Source: Vicinamibacterales bacterium
GTDB taxonomy: Bacteria; Acidobacteriota; Vicinamibacteria; Vicinamibacterales; Fen-181
Assembly: GCA_036504215.1 (NCBI GenBank)
Contig: DASXVO010000030.1
Span: forward strand, 1 to 64,000
Length of the DNA: 64,000 bases
Direction: 5' to 3'
Part shown: piece by piece, positions 1 through 9,089 of the stretch
How the letters are laid out: every line of letters begins with the position of its first letter
Position numbering within the stretch: position 1 is the stretch's first letter
Made by a program: the position numbers and the translations under genes
Notes under the pieces: model-generated
The model's database searches: none
Told to the model about the DNA's origin: nothing
The model's input: the letters and a program-made list of their open reading frames with translations, nothing else

Positions 1-1
1 C

Positions 2-205
<204 letters not shown>

Positions 206-209
206 CCGA

Positions 210-653
210 ATGGCCAAGACTGATCCGACCGAGGGTGCGGGACCAAAGCCGGAATCCGGCAAGAAGCCTGCGAAGAAGACGTTCAAGAAGCGTGGTGAGA
301 AGCGCATCGTCCACCACGGTATCGCCCACATCCAGGCGTCGTTCAACAACACGGTGATCACCCTCACCGACACCGAGGGGAACGTCGTGTCGTGGTCGTC
401 GGCCGGGGGCATCGGGTTCAAGGGATCGCGCAAGGGCACGCCGTTCGCGGCGACGCAGGCGGCGATCAACGCGGCCAACGCGGCCAAGACCTTCGGCATG
501 CGCTCGGTGGAAGTGCGTGTCAAGGGACCTGGCGCCGGCCGCGAGTCGGCCATCCGCGCGCTGCAGACCGTCGGTATCGAGGTGAAGCTGATCCGCGACG
601 TCACTCCGATTCCGCACAACGGCTGCCGTCCGCCCAAGCGGCGACGGGTCTAA
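210..653 (+). CDS. rpsK: 30S ribosomal protein S11
   Basis: 147 residues. From about residue 30 the sequence is a canonical S11: [21 protein letters not shown], then [20 protein letters not shown], and the C-terminal [19 protein letters not shown]11 sits on the platform of the 30S subunit next to S18 and 16S rRNA. The first ~28 residues form a Lys/Pro-rich extension, somewhat longer than in E. coli. The ATG lies four bases after the rpsM stop, so the two genes are tightly coupled. The following gap before rpsD is unusually long and holds repeats. Confidence 0.97.
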   Translation: MAKTDPTEGAGPKPESGKKPAKKTFKKRGEKRIVHHGIAHIQASFNNTVITLTDTEGNVVSWSSAGGIGFKGSRKGTPFAATQAAINAANAAKTFGMRSVEVRVKGPGAGRESAIRALQTVGIEVKLIRDVTPIPHNGCRPPKRRRV

Positions 654-696
654 CGGGGACTGGGAGTCAGGATTCACTCCTCGACACGGCTCGGGG

Positions 697-722
697 TGAC
701 CCTGAGCGAAGTCGAAGGGTCA
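697..722. repeat. Imperfect palindrome inside the ribosomal operon
   Basis: Arms TGACCCT and AGGGTCA flank the core GAGCGAAGTCGA between rpsK and rpsD. The core resembles a short palindromic motif (CCTGAGCGAAGTCGAAGG) that I recall as dispersed in many bacterial genomes; that recognition is from memory. It could form a hairpin in the polycistronic mRNA. Confidence 0.55.
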
Positions 723-742
723 GGAGTCAGGAGTCGGGAGTC
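720..742. repeat. GGAGTC simple direct repeat
   Basis: Three GGAGTC units in CAGGAGTC-type context occur in tandem directly upstream of the rpsD ribosome binding site. The same short unit recurs at 11238-11250 and 14083-14096 in this window and, as GGGAGTCAGGA, at 662-672. It looks like a dispersed low-complexity intergenic repeat family, not a regulatory operator. Confidence 0.5.
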
Positions 743-769
743 GTCCCGAGTCCTGGAGGAATACCGAGA

Positions 770-1399
770 ATGGCCAGATACAGTGGTCCGGTGTGTCGCC
801 TGTGCCGGCGTGAAGGCATGAAGCTGTTCCTCAAGGGGGAGCGGTGCTACACGGAGAAGTGCGCCATCGAGAAGCGCAACTTCCCCCCGGGACAGCACGG
901 CAAGCGGCGCGCGCAGAAGCTGGCCGGCTACGGCCTCCAGCTCCGCGAGAAGCAGCGCGTCAAGCGGATCTACGGCGTGCTCGAGGATCAGTTCCGCCTG
1001 TACTTCGAGTCGGCCGAGCGGCAGCGCGGGATCACCGGCGAGGTGCTCCTCCAGTTGCTGGAGCGGCGGCTCGACAACGTGGTCTACAGGCTCGGCCTGG
1101 CGACCTCGCGGCCGCAGGCGCGCGAACTGGTCCGTCACGGCCACTTCGCCGTCAACGGCAAGAAGGTCGACATCCCATCGTTCCTGGTCAAGGCCGGAGA
1201 CACGGTCATCGTCAAGGCGCGCAGCCAGAAGAACGTCGGGATCCAGCACGCCATGGAAGAAGTGAAGGGCCGCGGGATCCCCGAGTGGCTGCAGCTCGCG
1301 CCCGAGAAGTTCGAGGGGCGGATCGTGTCGCTGCCCACCAGGGCCCAGATCAACCTGCCCATTCAGGAGCAGTTGATCGTCGAGCTCTACTCGAAGTAG
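770..1399 (+). CDS. rpsD: 30S ribosomal protein S4
   Basis: 209 residues, the usual length. The ATG at 770 is preceded by TGGAGG with good spacing and begins [20 protein letters not shown]; longer in-frame extensions upstream are not part of the gene. The N-terminal domain has the zinc-binding form, with cysteines in a CxxC-x13-C-x4-C pattern. An S4 RNA-binding domain follows ([41 protein letters not shown]), and the C-terminus [14 protein letters not shown] is typical. S4 is a primary 16S rRNA-binding assembly protein and often an autoregulator of this operon. Confidence 0.97.
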   Translation: MARYSGPVCRLCRREGMKLFLKGERCYTEKCAIEKRNFPPGQHGKRRAQKLAGYGLQLREKQRVKRIYGVLEDQFRLYFESAERQRGITGEVLLQLLERRLDNVVYRLGLATSRPQARELVRHGHFAVNGKKVDIPSFLVKAGDTVIVKARSQKNVGIQHAMEEVKGRGIPEWLQLAPEKFEGRIVSLPTRAQINLPIQEQLIVELYSK

Positions 1400-1522
1400 C
1401 GGACGGTCGGCCGAGCCCGTGTCGGCCGGGATGCGATAGGCTATGGGCAGGCGGCGACCAACGCCTTCCTGTCCGATCATGTAGCTGAAACGCGGCCGTA
1501 GGTGCAAGAAAGGACTGACTCG

Positions 1523-2512
<990 letters not shown>

Positions 2513-2549
2513 AGACGCGATCGACAGCGTCGTGTACTGAGGATCATCA

Positions 2550-3155
2550 ATGCGTCACCGAGTAGCTCACCGTAAGCTTGGACGGGTCACCGAGCACCGC
2601 ATCGCGCTCCTCCGCAACCAGGCGGAAGCGCTCCTGCGCTACGGCCATATCGAGACGACCGTGCCGAAGGCCAAGGAACTGCGCCCCTTCGTCGAGCGCC
2701 TGATCACGATCGCCAAGCGCGGCATCGCCGACGGCAGCAGCCTGAAGGTGCTGAACGCGCGCCGCGAGGTGCTCGTGGACATCCAGGACCGCGACGTGGT
2801 GGCCAGGCTGTTCACCGACATCGCGCCGTTGTACGCGTCGCGCCCGGGCGGCTACACCCGGCTCCTGCGCGTCGGATTCCGGCAGGGCGACGCGGCCGAG
2901 ATGGCCCTGGTCGAGCTGCTCGGGTTCGAGTACGACCCGAAGGCGAAGGCCGAGAAGGACGCCAAGGAAGACGCGAAGCCGAAGCCGAAGTCGGTGGGCG
3001 GGCGCCTGAAGGCGGCGGCCGACCGGTTGCGCGGCAAGCGCAAGGCCGAAGAGGCCGAGGGCGACGTCGCGGCCAAGGAAACCAAGAGCCAGGCGCGCGC
3101 CGCGGCCCGCAAGGGATCGAGCGGCGGCCGGCGTGGTCCGAGCGGCAGCAAGTAG
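2550..3155 (+). CDS. rplQ: 50S ribosomal protein L17 with long basic/acidic tail
   Basis: 201 residues. Residues 1 to about 115 are a normal L17 ([57 protein letters not shown]). After that comes an ~80-residue low-complexity tail rich in Lys, Ala, Glu, Arg and Ser, ending [10 protein letters not shown]. Bacterial L17 is usually about 120-130 residues, so the tail is an extension of the kind seen in several phyla; its role is unknown. This is the last gene of the alpha operon, followed by a hairpin. Confidence 0.96.
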   Translation: MRHRVAHRKLGRVTEHRIALLRNQAEALLRYGHIETTVPKAKELRPFVERLITIAKRGIADGSSLKVLNARREVLVDIQDRDVVARLFTDIAPLYASRPGGYTRLLRVGFRQGDAAEMALVELLGFEYDPKAKAEKDAKEDAKPKPKSVGGRLKAAADRLRGKRKAEEAEGDVAAKETKSQARAAARKGSSGGRRGPSGSK

Positions 3156-3204
3156 AGACCATCCCGGCGCGGGTCTGCCGACCGGCGGACCAACGACAGT
3201 CGGA

Positions 3205-3239
3205 CGAAGGGCCGCGTGGCACGACCGCGCGGCCCTTCG
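3205..3239. terminator. Hairpin between convergent rplQ and proline dehydrogenase
   Basis: A 15-bp stem with one mismatch (3205-3219 with 3225-3239) and a five-base loop lies 50 bases after rplQ. It also lies shortly downstream of the convergent minus-strand gene. There is no long U-run on either strand, so it may be a bidirectional weak terminator or an mRNA-stabilising hairpin. Confidence 0.6.
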
Positions 3240-3266
3240 TACGTACGCCGCAGGCCGAGTGACCCG

Positions 3267-4178
3267 TCACGGCTGGGACATCGATTTCCTGAACAGATTC
3301 TTCATCACGTACGCCCCCATCATCGGGTTGGCCGCCATCCGTCGCTTGCAGTACGCAATGGCGTACTTCCACTCTTCCGCGAACGGGACGTAGAGGCGCA
3401 CGACGCGACCGTCGTTCACGATCTGCGCCTGGATGCCGGCCCGCGGCACACCCAGCAGCATCTGGAACTCGTACGTGTCTCTCGGGCATCCACGCCTGTC
3501 GAGATAATCGAGGCAGCGGTGGATGAGCGGTTCGTCGTGCGTGGCGATCTCCGGGAAGTGGCCCTTGTCGAGCAGGAGCTGCACGTACTCGAACAACTTC
3601 TCCTTCATCGCCGGCTTGTCGGTGTACGCGATGGCCTTCGGCTCCTTGTAGATGCCGATGCAGATGCGCACCTTGCAGGGCTTGGTGTGCAGCGCCAGGA
3701 TGTCGTCCTTCGTCCTGAACAGGCGTGACTGCAGCACGGTGCCGACGTTGTCGAAGTCGCTGCGGAGGGCCTTGAACAGGCGCAGGGTGACGTCCGTGAA
3801 GTCGTGGTCCTCCATGTCGACCGTGATCTGGAGGTGGTGGGACGCCGCATAGGCCACCACCCTTCGGATGTTCTCCAGGCAATACGCCTCGCTCTCGTGG
3901 ATGCCCAACTGCGTGGGCTTGAGCGAGATGCTCGTGTAGCTCCGGCCGTTGAGCTGATCGATCATCCGAAAGTACAGCGCCACGGTGGCTTCGACGTCCT
4001 CGCGCTCGAAGACCTCCTCACCGAGCAGATCGACGGTTGCATGCAGCTTGTGCGCGTGCCACATCTCGTCCGCCTTGCGAACCCCGCTCTCCACGCCCTT
4101 GCCTGCCACGTACGGCGCCGCGAAGATCCTGACGATTGGCGCCGGCGCCAGATCGACGATTGCCCGCTTGATGTCCAC
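3267..4178 (-). CDS. Proline dehydrogenase (monofunctional)
   Basis: 303 residues. It should oxidise L-proline to pyrroline-5-carboxylate using FAD, feeding electrons to the membrane quinone pool. The barrel motifs are clear: TVDLLGEEV, SISLKPTQLG, ITVDMEDHDFTD, GTVLQSRLFRT, RICIGIYKEP, IATHDEPLI, YEFQMLLGV and the C-terminal RLYVPFAEEWKYAIAYCKRRMAAN. The GTG at 4178 is chosen because AAGGGAG precedes it; the open frame runs further upstream without homology. There is no P5C dehydrogenase domain or neighbouring gene for one, so that step must be encoded elsewhere. Confidence 0.93.
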   Translation of the reverse strand: MDIKRAIVDLAPAPIVRIFAAPYVAGKGVESGVRKADEMWHAHKLHATVDLLGEEVFEREDVEATVALYFRMIDQLNGRSYTSISLKPTQLGIHESEAYCLENIRRVVAYAASHHLQITVDMEDHDFTDVTLRLFKALRSDFDNVGTVLQSRLFRTKDDILALHTKPCKVRICIGIYKEPKAIAYTDKPAMKEKLFEYVQLLLDKGHFPEIATHDEPLIHRCLDYLDRRGCPRDTYEFQMLLGVPRAGIQAQIVNDGRVVRLYVPFAEEWKYAIAYCKRRMAANPMMGAYVMKNLFRKSMSQP

Positions 4179-4246
4179 ACGCTCTCCCTTGCCATGCACG
4201 ATGGCGGCGCCCAGGTCTGGCCGCGCGCCCCGGACGCGATGCTTCC

Positions 4247-4275
4247 ATCTTAGCGCGTGAGTGCCGGCGACGGAA
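4247..4275 (-). promoter_or_regulatory. Candidate sigma-70 promoter for proline dehydrogenase
   Basis: On the minus strand, TTCCGT (4275-4270) and TAAGAT (4252-4247) are separated by 17 bp, placing the transcript start about 60 bases before the GTG. The -35 match is modest. Confidence 0.35.
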
Positions 4276-4392
4276 CGTCCGGCGCGATGCGTCGTCGACG
4301 GTCGATCCCGCCGTGATGTGGCACAATGCACCTGTTCGATTCTCGCCGATGCCGGCCAGGGGCCGCGCGACAACGATCGGCCAGGGGGATTC

Positions 4393-6570
4393 ATGAAGAG
4401 ACTCGCGCTCATTCTCGCAGTCGTCTGTGCCGCACTCACGCTGCAGGCCCAGGCCGCTCCGGACGACGAGGTCGGTGCCTGGGAACGACGGGCACAGAAC
4501 ATCAGTATCATCCGCGACACCTGGGGCATTCCGCACATCTATGGGAAGACGGACGCCGACACGGTGTTCGGCGCCGTGTACGCGCAGGCCGAAGACGATT
4601 TCAACCGGGTCGAGACGAACTACCTCAATGCGATGGGGCGCCTGGCCGAAGCCGAAGGGGAGTCGGCTATCTACCGGGACCTTCGCATGAAACTCTTCAT
4701 CGATCCCGACGCGCTCAAGGTCCAGTATCAGGCCAGCCCGGCGTGGCTGAAAGCCCTGATGGACGCGTACGCGGACGGCCTGAACTACTACCTCTACACG
4801 CACCCCGCGGTGAAGCCGCGGGCAATCAAGCGGTTCGAGCCCTGGATGGCATTGAGCTTCACCGAGGGCAGCATCGGCGGCGACATCGAGCGGGTCAATG
4901 TGGCTCAACTCGAGGCGTTCTACGGAGGCGGCCCGAAGCCCGGCGCGGCGACGGAAGAGGAGACCGAGTACGCGGAACCATCGGGGTCGAACGGCATTGC
5001 GATCGCGCCATCGAACACGGCCGACCGCCACGCGCTGCTGCTGATCAACCCGCACACATCGTTCTTCTTCCGCGCCGAACTGCAGATGGTCAGCGACGAA
5101 GGGCTGAACGCCTACGGGGCGGTCACATGGGGCCAGTTCTTCGTGTACCAGGGGTTCAACGAGCGCGCGGGCTGGATGCACACGACGAGCGCGGTTGACG
5201 ACATGGACGAGTACCTCGAAACGGTGGCGAAGCGGGGCGACGCGTGGTACTACCGCTACGGATCCGAGGAGCGTCCGATCCGGGCCCAGACCATCGTCGT
5301 GCCCTACGCCACGGCCAACGGCATGGCCCGAAAAGAATTCACGGTCTATCGGACCCACCACGGTCCAATCGTCCGGGAGTCCGGCGGCAAGTGGGTGAGC
5401 GTCAAGCTGATGCAGGAGCCCCTGAAGGCCCTCATGCAGTCCTACCGCCGGACGAAGGCGAGAACCTACAAGGCGTTCCGGGACACGATGGAACTGCACA
5501 CCAACTCGTCGAACAACACGATCTACGCCGACGCCGACGGAACCATCGCCTACTTCCACGGCAACTTCATCCCGAAGCGCGACCCCAGGTTCGACTGGAC
5601 ACACCCGGTGGACGGCAGTGACCCGGCAACCGAGTGGCGCGGGTTGCTCTCGATCGACGAGGCGCCGCACCTGCTCAACCCGGCGAGCGGCTGGCTCTAC
5701 AACACCAACAACTGGCCGTGGACCGCGGCCGGTTCGAGCAGTCCGAAAAGGGCAGACTACCCCCTGTACGTGGACAGCGGCAGCGAGAACCCGCGCGGCA
5801 CCCATGCGATCCGGGTCTTGAAGGACAAGACGGACTTCACGCTCGATTCGCTGATTGCGGCGGCATACGATAGCCAGCTTCCGGCGTTCCAGGAGCAGAT
5901 TCCTGCGCTGCTGAAGGCCTGGGACCGCCTGCCGGCCGAACACGCATTGAAGACGAAGGTTGCGGAGCCAATCGCGCTCTTGCGATCCTGGGACCTCCGG
6001 TGGTCGGCGGACTCGGTTCCGACGACTCTGGCGGTCTATTGGGGAGAGGAGATTGCGCGTCGGGTGGGTGGCGAGGCCCGCAAGGCTGGCGTGTCGACGG
6101 AAGCCTACATCGTGACCAACACCACGTCCGAGCAGTTGATCGAGGCCCTGTCGGCGACCACCGACAGGTTGGCGACCGACTTCGGGACCTGGAAGACCCC
6201 CTGGGGTGATGTCAACCGCTACCAGCGCCTGACCGGCGACATCGTTCAGCCCTTCAACGACTCTGCACCCAGCGTCGCCGTGGGCTTCACCTCGTCGCGA
6301 TGGGGCTCGCTGGCGGCGTTCGGCGCGCGGGTCTACACGGGCACGAAGAAGATGTACGGCACCTCCGGGAACAGCTTCGTGGCCGTTGTGGAATTCGGCG
6401 AACGCGTCCGGGCCAGGGCCGTGACAGCCGGGGGCGAGAGCGGTGACCCCACGTCGCCACACTTCAACGACCAGGCCACGCGGTACGCCACCGGCAACCT
6501 GAGGGAGGTCTACTTCTATCGCCCGCAGCTCGAGGGGCACATAGAGAGGCAGTACAGGCCGGGGCGGTAG
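4393..6570 (+). CDS. Secreted penicillin acylase-family (peptidase S45) amidohydrolase
   Basis: 725 residues, starting at the ATG preceded by AGGGGGAT. Residues 1-24 are a signal peptide (MKRLALILAVVCAALTLQAQA). The alpha-chain region has WGIPHIYGKTDADTVFGAVYAQAEDDF. The Ntn-hydrolase nucleophile is the Ser of GSN at about residue 199, followed by the beta-chain motif LLLINPH. Proteins of this family mature by autocatalytic cleavage before that Ser and hydrolyse amides such as acyl-homoserine lactones, penicillins or other acyl-amino compounds. The substrate cannot be told from sequence. It probably acts in the periplasm. Confidence 0.88.
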   Translation: MKRLALILAVVCAALTLQAQAAPDDEVGAWERRAQNISIIRDTWGIPHIYGKTDADTVFGAVYAQAEDDFNRVETNYLNAMGRLAEAEGESAIYRDLRMKLFIDPDALKVQYQASPAWLKALMDAYADGLNYYLYTHPAVKPRAIKRFEPWMALSFTEGSIGGDIERVNVAQLEAFYGGGPKPGAATEEETEYAEPSGSNGIAIAPSNTADRHALLLINPHTSFFFRAELQMVSDEGLNAYGAVTWGQFFVYQGFNERAGWMHTTSAVDDMDEYLETVAKRGDAWYYRYGSEERPIRAQTIVVPYATANGMARKEFTVYRTHHGPIVRESGGKWVSVKLMQEPLKALMQSYRRTKARTYKAFRDTMELHTNSSNNTIYADADGTIAYFHGNFIPKRDPRFDWTHPVDGSDPATEWRGLLSIDEAPHLLNPASGWLYNTNNWPWTAAGSSSPKRADYPLYVDSGSENPRGTHAIRVLKDKTDFTLDSLIAAAYDSQLPAFQEQIPALLKAWDRLPAEHALKTKVAEPIALLRSWDLRWSADSVPTTLAVYWGEEIARRVGGEARKAGVSTEAYIVTNTTSEQLIEALSATTDRLATDFGTWKTPWGDVNRYQRLTGDIVQPFNDSAPSVAVGFTSSRWGSLAAFGARVYTGTKKMYGTSGNSFVAVVEFGERVRARAVTAGGESGDPTSPHFNDQATRYATGNLREVYFYRPQLEGHIERQYRPGR

Positions 6571-6582
6571 ACTGGACGAAAG

Positions 6583-6618
6583 GTGCTGGAGGTGCCACGG
6601 CTGCTGGAGGTGCTACGG
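6583..6618. repeat. 18-bp direct repeat at the 3' junction of convergent genes
   Basis: Two adjacent 18-bp copies (6583-6600 and 6601-6618) differ at two positions and share the core TGCTGGAGGTGC. They overlap the stop codon of the minus-strand molybdenum hydroxylase gene. No terminator-like hairpin is visible here. Confidence 0.5.
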
Positions 6619-8919
6619 GTGCCTCCCACCCGTCACCATCCGCATCGGGTTCATCGGCGTATCGGTCAGGCGCACGCCGGTGGCGTTGAAGATTGCATTT
6701 GCGATGGCCGCCGCAGTCGGGATCGTGGCCGGCTCGCCGAGGCCCTTCGCGCCCACCGTGTTGCACTCGGTGTCGTGCGGATCGATCGGGAGGCACGTCA
6801 TGTCCGCGGGCACATCCATCGCGGTTGGCAGCTTGTAGTCGTGCAGGTTCGCGGTCAGCACCTGACCCGTCTGCGCGTCCATCACCCGCTGCTCGGTCAA
6901 CCCGAACCCCAGCCCCATCGTCATGCCGCCGAAGACCTGGTTCTCGTAGGTCAGCAGGTTCATCGGGCGGCCGCTGTCGTGCGCGGCCAGCAGGCGAAGC
7001 ACGCGGACTTCGCCCGTTCGCGTGTTCACCTCGACCTCGGCAAACTGCGCACCGAAGGGAAGCGCGACCTTTCCGGCCGGATGCGGGTGGCGCGTCCCAA
7101 CGGCGACAATCGCCTGCTGCTGCTGGAGGGCCTTCAGGTCGCCGAGTGGGAGTTTCGTCTCGGGGTGACCGGAACGCGTGATCGCGCCGTCCGACAAGGA
7201 CAACTCCGCCTGGGGTGCCTTCAACTGATCCGCGGCCATCTGCAGGATCTGTCGTCGGAGTTCGACAGCTGCCTGGCGAACGGCGGGGGCGTTGACGAGA
7301 ACCGTCTGGCTGCCGCCCGATCCGACGGCGTACGGCGAGGTGCCGGAGTCGGCATGTTCGATCCGGATTCGCTCGAGCGGAATGCCGAGTTCCTCCGACG
7401 CCACCATCGCCATCACCGTCTTCGTCCCGGTGCCGATGTCCACGGCGCCGAAGTTGAGCGTCAAGCTGCCGTCCGCGGAGAGCCGTGCGATGGCGGTCGA
7501 CACCGGCTCGCCAGGATAACCCCACATGCACGCGGCCACACCAACCCCGCGGCGGAGCGTGCCCGACGGGCGCGGCCGCTTCCGCGCCTCCGCCCAGCCG
7601 AATGCCTGCGCGCCTTCCGACAGGCAGCGCGACAGGCCATTCGACGTGTACGGCACGTTCTTGTATGGCTGCAGGCCGGTCGCCGTGTTCTTCAGACGGA
7701 ACCCGACGGGGTCGATGACGAGGCGGTCGGCAAGCGCGTCCATCATCTGTTCCAGCGCCCACGCGGATTGCGGGAAACCCGGCGCACGGAACGCCCGCTC
7801 CTGTCCGGCATTCACGTAGACCGCCAGGTCCTCCGTCTTGACGTTCGGACACAGATAGAGGGACTGCGCGAGAAAGCTGGCGTCGGCCCAGCTCGCGTAC
7901 GCGCCGACCACGCCACGGTTCACCATCTGGATCGCGGTCAGCGTGCCGTCCTTCGTCACGCCCGCCTTGATCGTCATCGTGTTGGCAGGTCGGTTGCCCA
8001 CGCAGGTGAACGTGTCCTCGCGCGGGACGACGACCTTCACGGGCCGTCCGGTCCTGCGCGCGAGCAGCGCAGCCAGCACGGTGTGCTTGTTCAGCCCCAG
8101 CTTGCTGCCGAAGCCCCCGCCCATGTAGTGGCTGATGACGCGGACACGGTTGAGCGGAAGGTGCAGCACCTTGGCGAGAGCGCGCTGGACGTCGAACACG
8201 CTCTGGGTGGTATCCCACACGGTGAGTTGGCCGCCCTCCCACTGCGCCACCGATCCGTACGTCTCCATGGGAGAGTGGATTTCCACGCTCGTCCGGTAGG
8301 TGTCTTCCAGGACGATGTCCGCCTCGGCGAACCCCTTGGCGACGTCGCCACGCCCGTACGTCGACGGCGGCCTCACCGCATTGCCGCCCTCGTGCACGAG
8401 TGGCGCCCCAGGCTTCAGGGCCTCGTCCATGTCCACGACGAAGGGGCGGACGTCGTACTGCACCGTGATGGCGCGGAGCGCGTCGAACGCCTGGTACGGG
8501 GTCTCGGCCGCCACTGCGGCCACCTCTTCGCCCGCATAGCGGCAGTGCGGATCGAGCAGCCGGCTTTGGGCGCCCTTGTCCGCCTCGTCGTACCAGGGGA
8601 TGCCGGCGTCCTCCTGGTCCGGGGTGATGACCGCGTGGACGCCGCGCACGTTCAGCGCCGCCGAAGCGTCCACGCTCTTCACCATCGCATGCCCGTGCGG
8701 GCAGCGAAGGATGGCGGCGTGCAGCATGCCGGGCAGGCTGACATCGAGCGTGAATTCCGCAGACCCGCTGGCGCGGGCGTAGGCATCGATGCGCGGCTGT
8801 CTGGTTCCGACGATCCTCGTCTTCTCCCAGGGCGGGAGCGGAAGCCCCGCCTGCTCCTGCGCGGGTGCCGGCGGCTGCGGGTCGTGGTCGCGGTACGGGT
8901 TCGAGCTGTCGTGAGCCAT
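6613..8919 (-). CDS. Xanthine dehydrogenase/aldehyde oxidase-family molybdopterin-binding subunit
   Basis: 768 residues, the molybdenum cofactor-binding large subunit of a molybdenum hydroxylase. The start is the ATG at 8919, with CGGAGGGGAG just before it. Motifs include the N-terminal a/b-hammerhead (DAYARASGSAEFTLDVSLPGMLHA), GGGFGSKLG, ERAFRAPGFPQ, GSGGSQTV and the catalytic glutamate in GAKGLGEPAT. No signal peptide is apparent. Partner 2Fe-2S and FAD subunit genes, normally adjacent, are absent on both sides, so this is an orphan subunit. The substrate (aldehyde, purine or N-heterocycle) is unknown. Confidence 0.9.
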   Translation of the reverse strand: MAHDSSNPYRDHDPQPPAPAQEQAGLPLPPWEKTRIVGTRQPRIDAYARASGSAEFTLDVSLPGMLHAAILRCPHGHAMVKSVDASAALNVRGVHAVITPDQEDAGIPWYDEADKGAQSRLLDPHCRYAGEEVAAVAAETPYQAFDALRAITVQYDVRPFVVDMDEALKPGAPLVHEGGNAVRPPSTYGRGDVAKGFAEADIVLEDTYRTSVEIHSPMETYGSVAQWEGGQLTVWDTTQSVFDVQRALAKVLHLPLNRVRVISHYMGGGFGSKLGLNKHTVLAALLARRTGRPVKVVVPREDTFTCVGNRPANTMTIKAGVTKDGTLTAIQMVNRGVVGAYASWADASFLAQSLYLCPNVKTEDLAVYVNAGQERAFRAPGFPQSAWALEQMMDALADRLVIDPVGFRLKNTATGLQPYKNVPYTSNGLSRCLSEGAQAFGWAEARKRPRPSGTLRRGVGVAACMWGYPGEPVSTAIARLSADGSLTLNFGAVDIGTGTKTVMAMVASEELGIPLERIRIEHADSGTSPYAVGSGGSQTVLVNAPAVRQAAVELRRQILQMAADQLKAPQAELSLSDGAITRSGHPETKLPLGDLKALQQQQAIVAVGTRHPHPAGKVALPFGAQFAEVEVNTRTGEVRVLRLLAAHDSGRPMNLLTYENQVFGGMTMGLGFGLTEQRVMDAQTGQVLTANLHDYKLPTAMDVPADMTCLPIDPHDTECNTVGAKGLGEPATIPTAAAIANAIFNATGVRLTDTPMNPMRMVTGGRHP

Positions 8920-9026
8920 CTCTCCCCTCCGGTGCGCCAATCTTACAGTTTGCCGCCCCCCTTCCGCCAGTTACGTACAAAGAAACGGGCCGCGAGATCG
9001 TCACAATCTCCCGGCCCGGCCGTCCA

Positions 9027-9078
9027 CGTCGACTGACGCGTCACCTCGACTGACGTTCGACCCCGACTGACACGGATC
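9027..9078. repeat. 17-bp-period tandem repeat with core CGACTGAC
   Basis: Three units at 17-bp spacing (9027, 9044, 9061) each carry CGACTGAC, and a fourth decayed unit starts at 9078. A second array of the same period and core occurs at 40452-40485. It lies between two same-strand genes and has no coding explanation. Confidence 0.6.
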
Positions 9079-9089
9079 CCCGACTATCC

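Noticed and set aside
1502-1522. GTG at 1502 as rpoA start
   Set aside because: The ATG at 1523 has a better ribosome binding site (GAAAGG) and gives the conserved N-terminus length.
4018-6540. 840-codon open frame antisense to the acylase gene
   Set aside because: It is a high-GC shadow: the opposite strand carries a complete S45 acylase with signal peptide, ribosome binding site and nucleophile. The antisense product is Arg/Gly/Val-rich with no domain.
6583-9036. 817-codon open frame antisense to the molybdenum hydroxylase gene
   Set aside because: The minus strand has all the family motifs; the plus-strand frame is compositional and has none.
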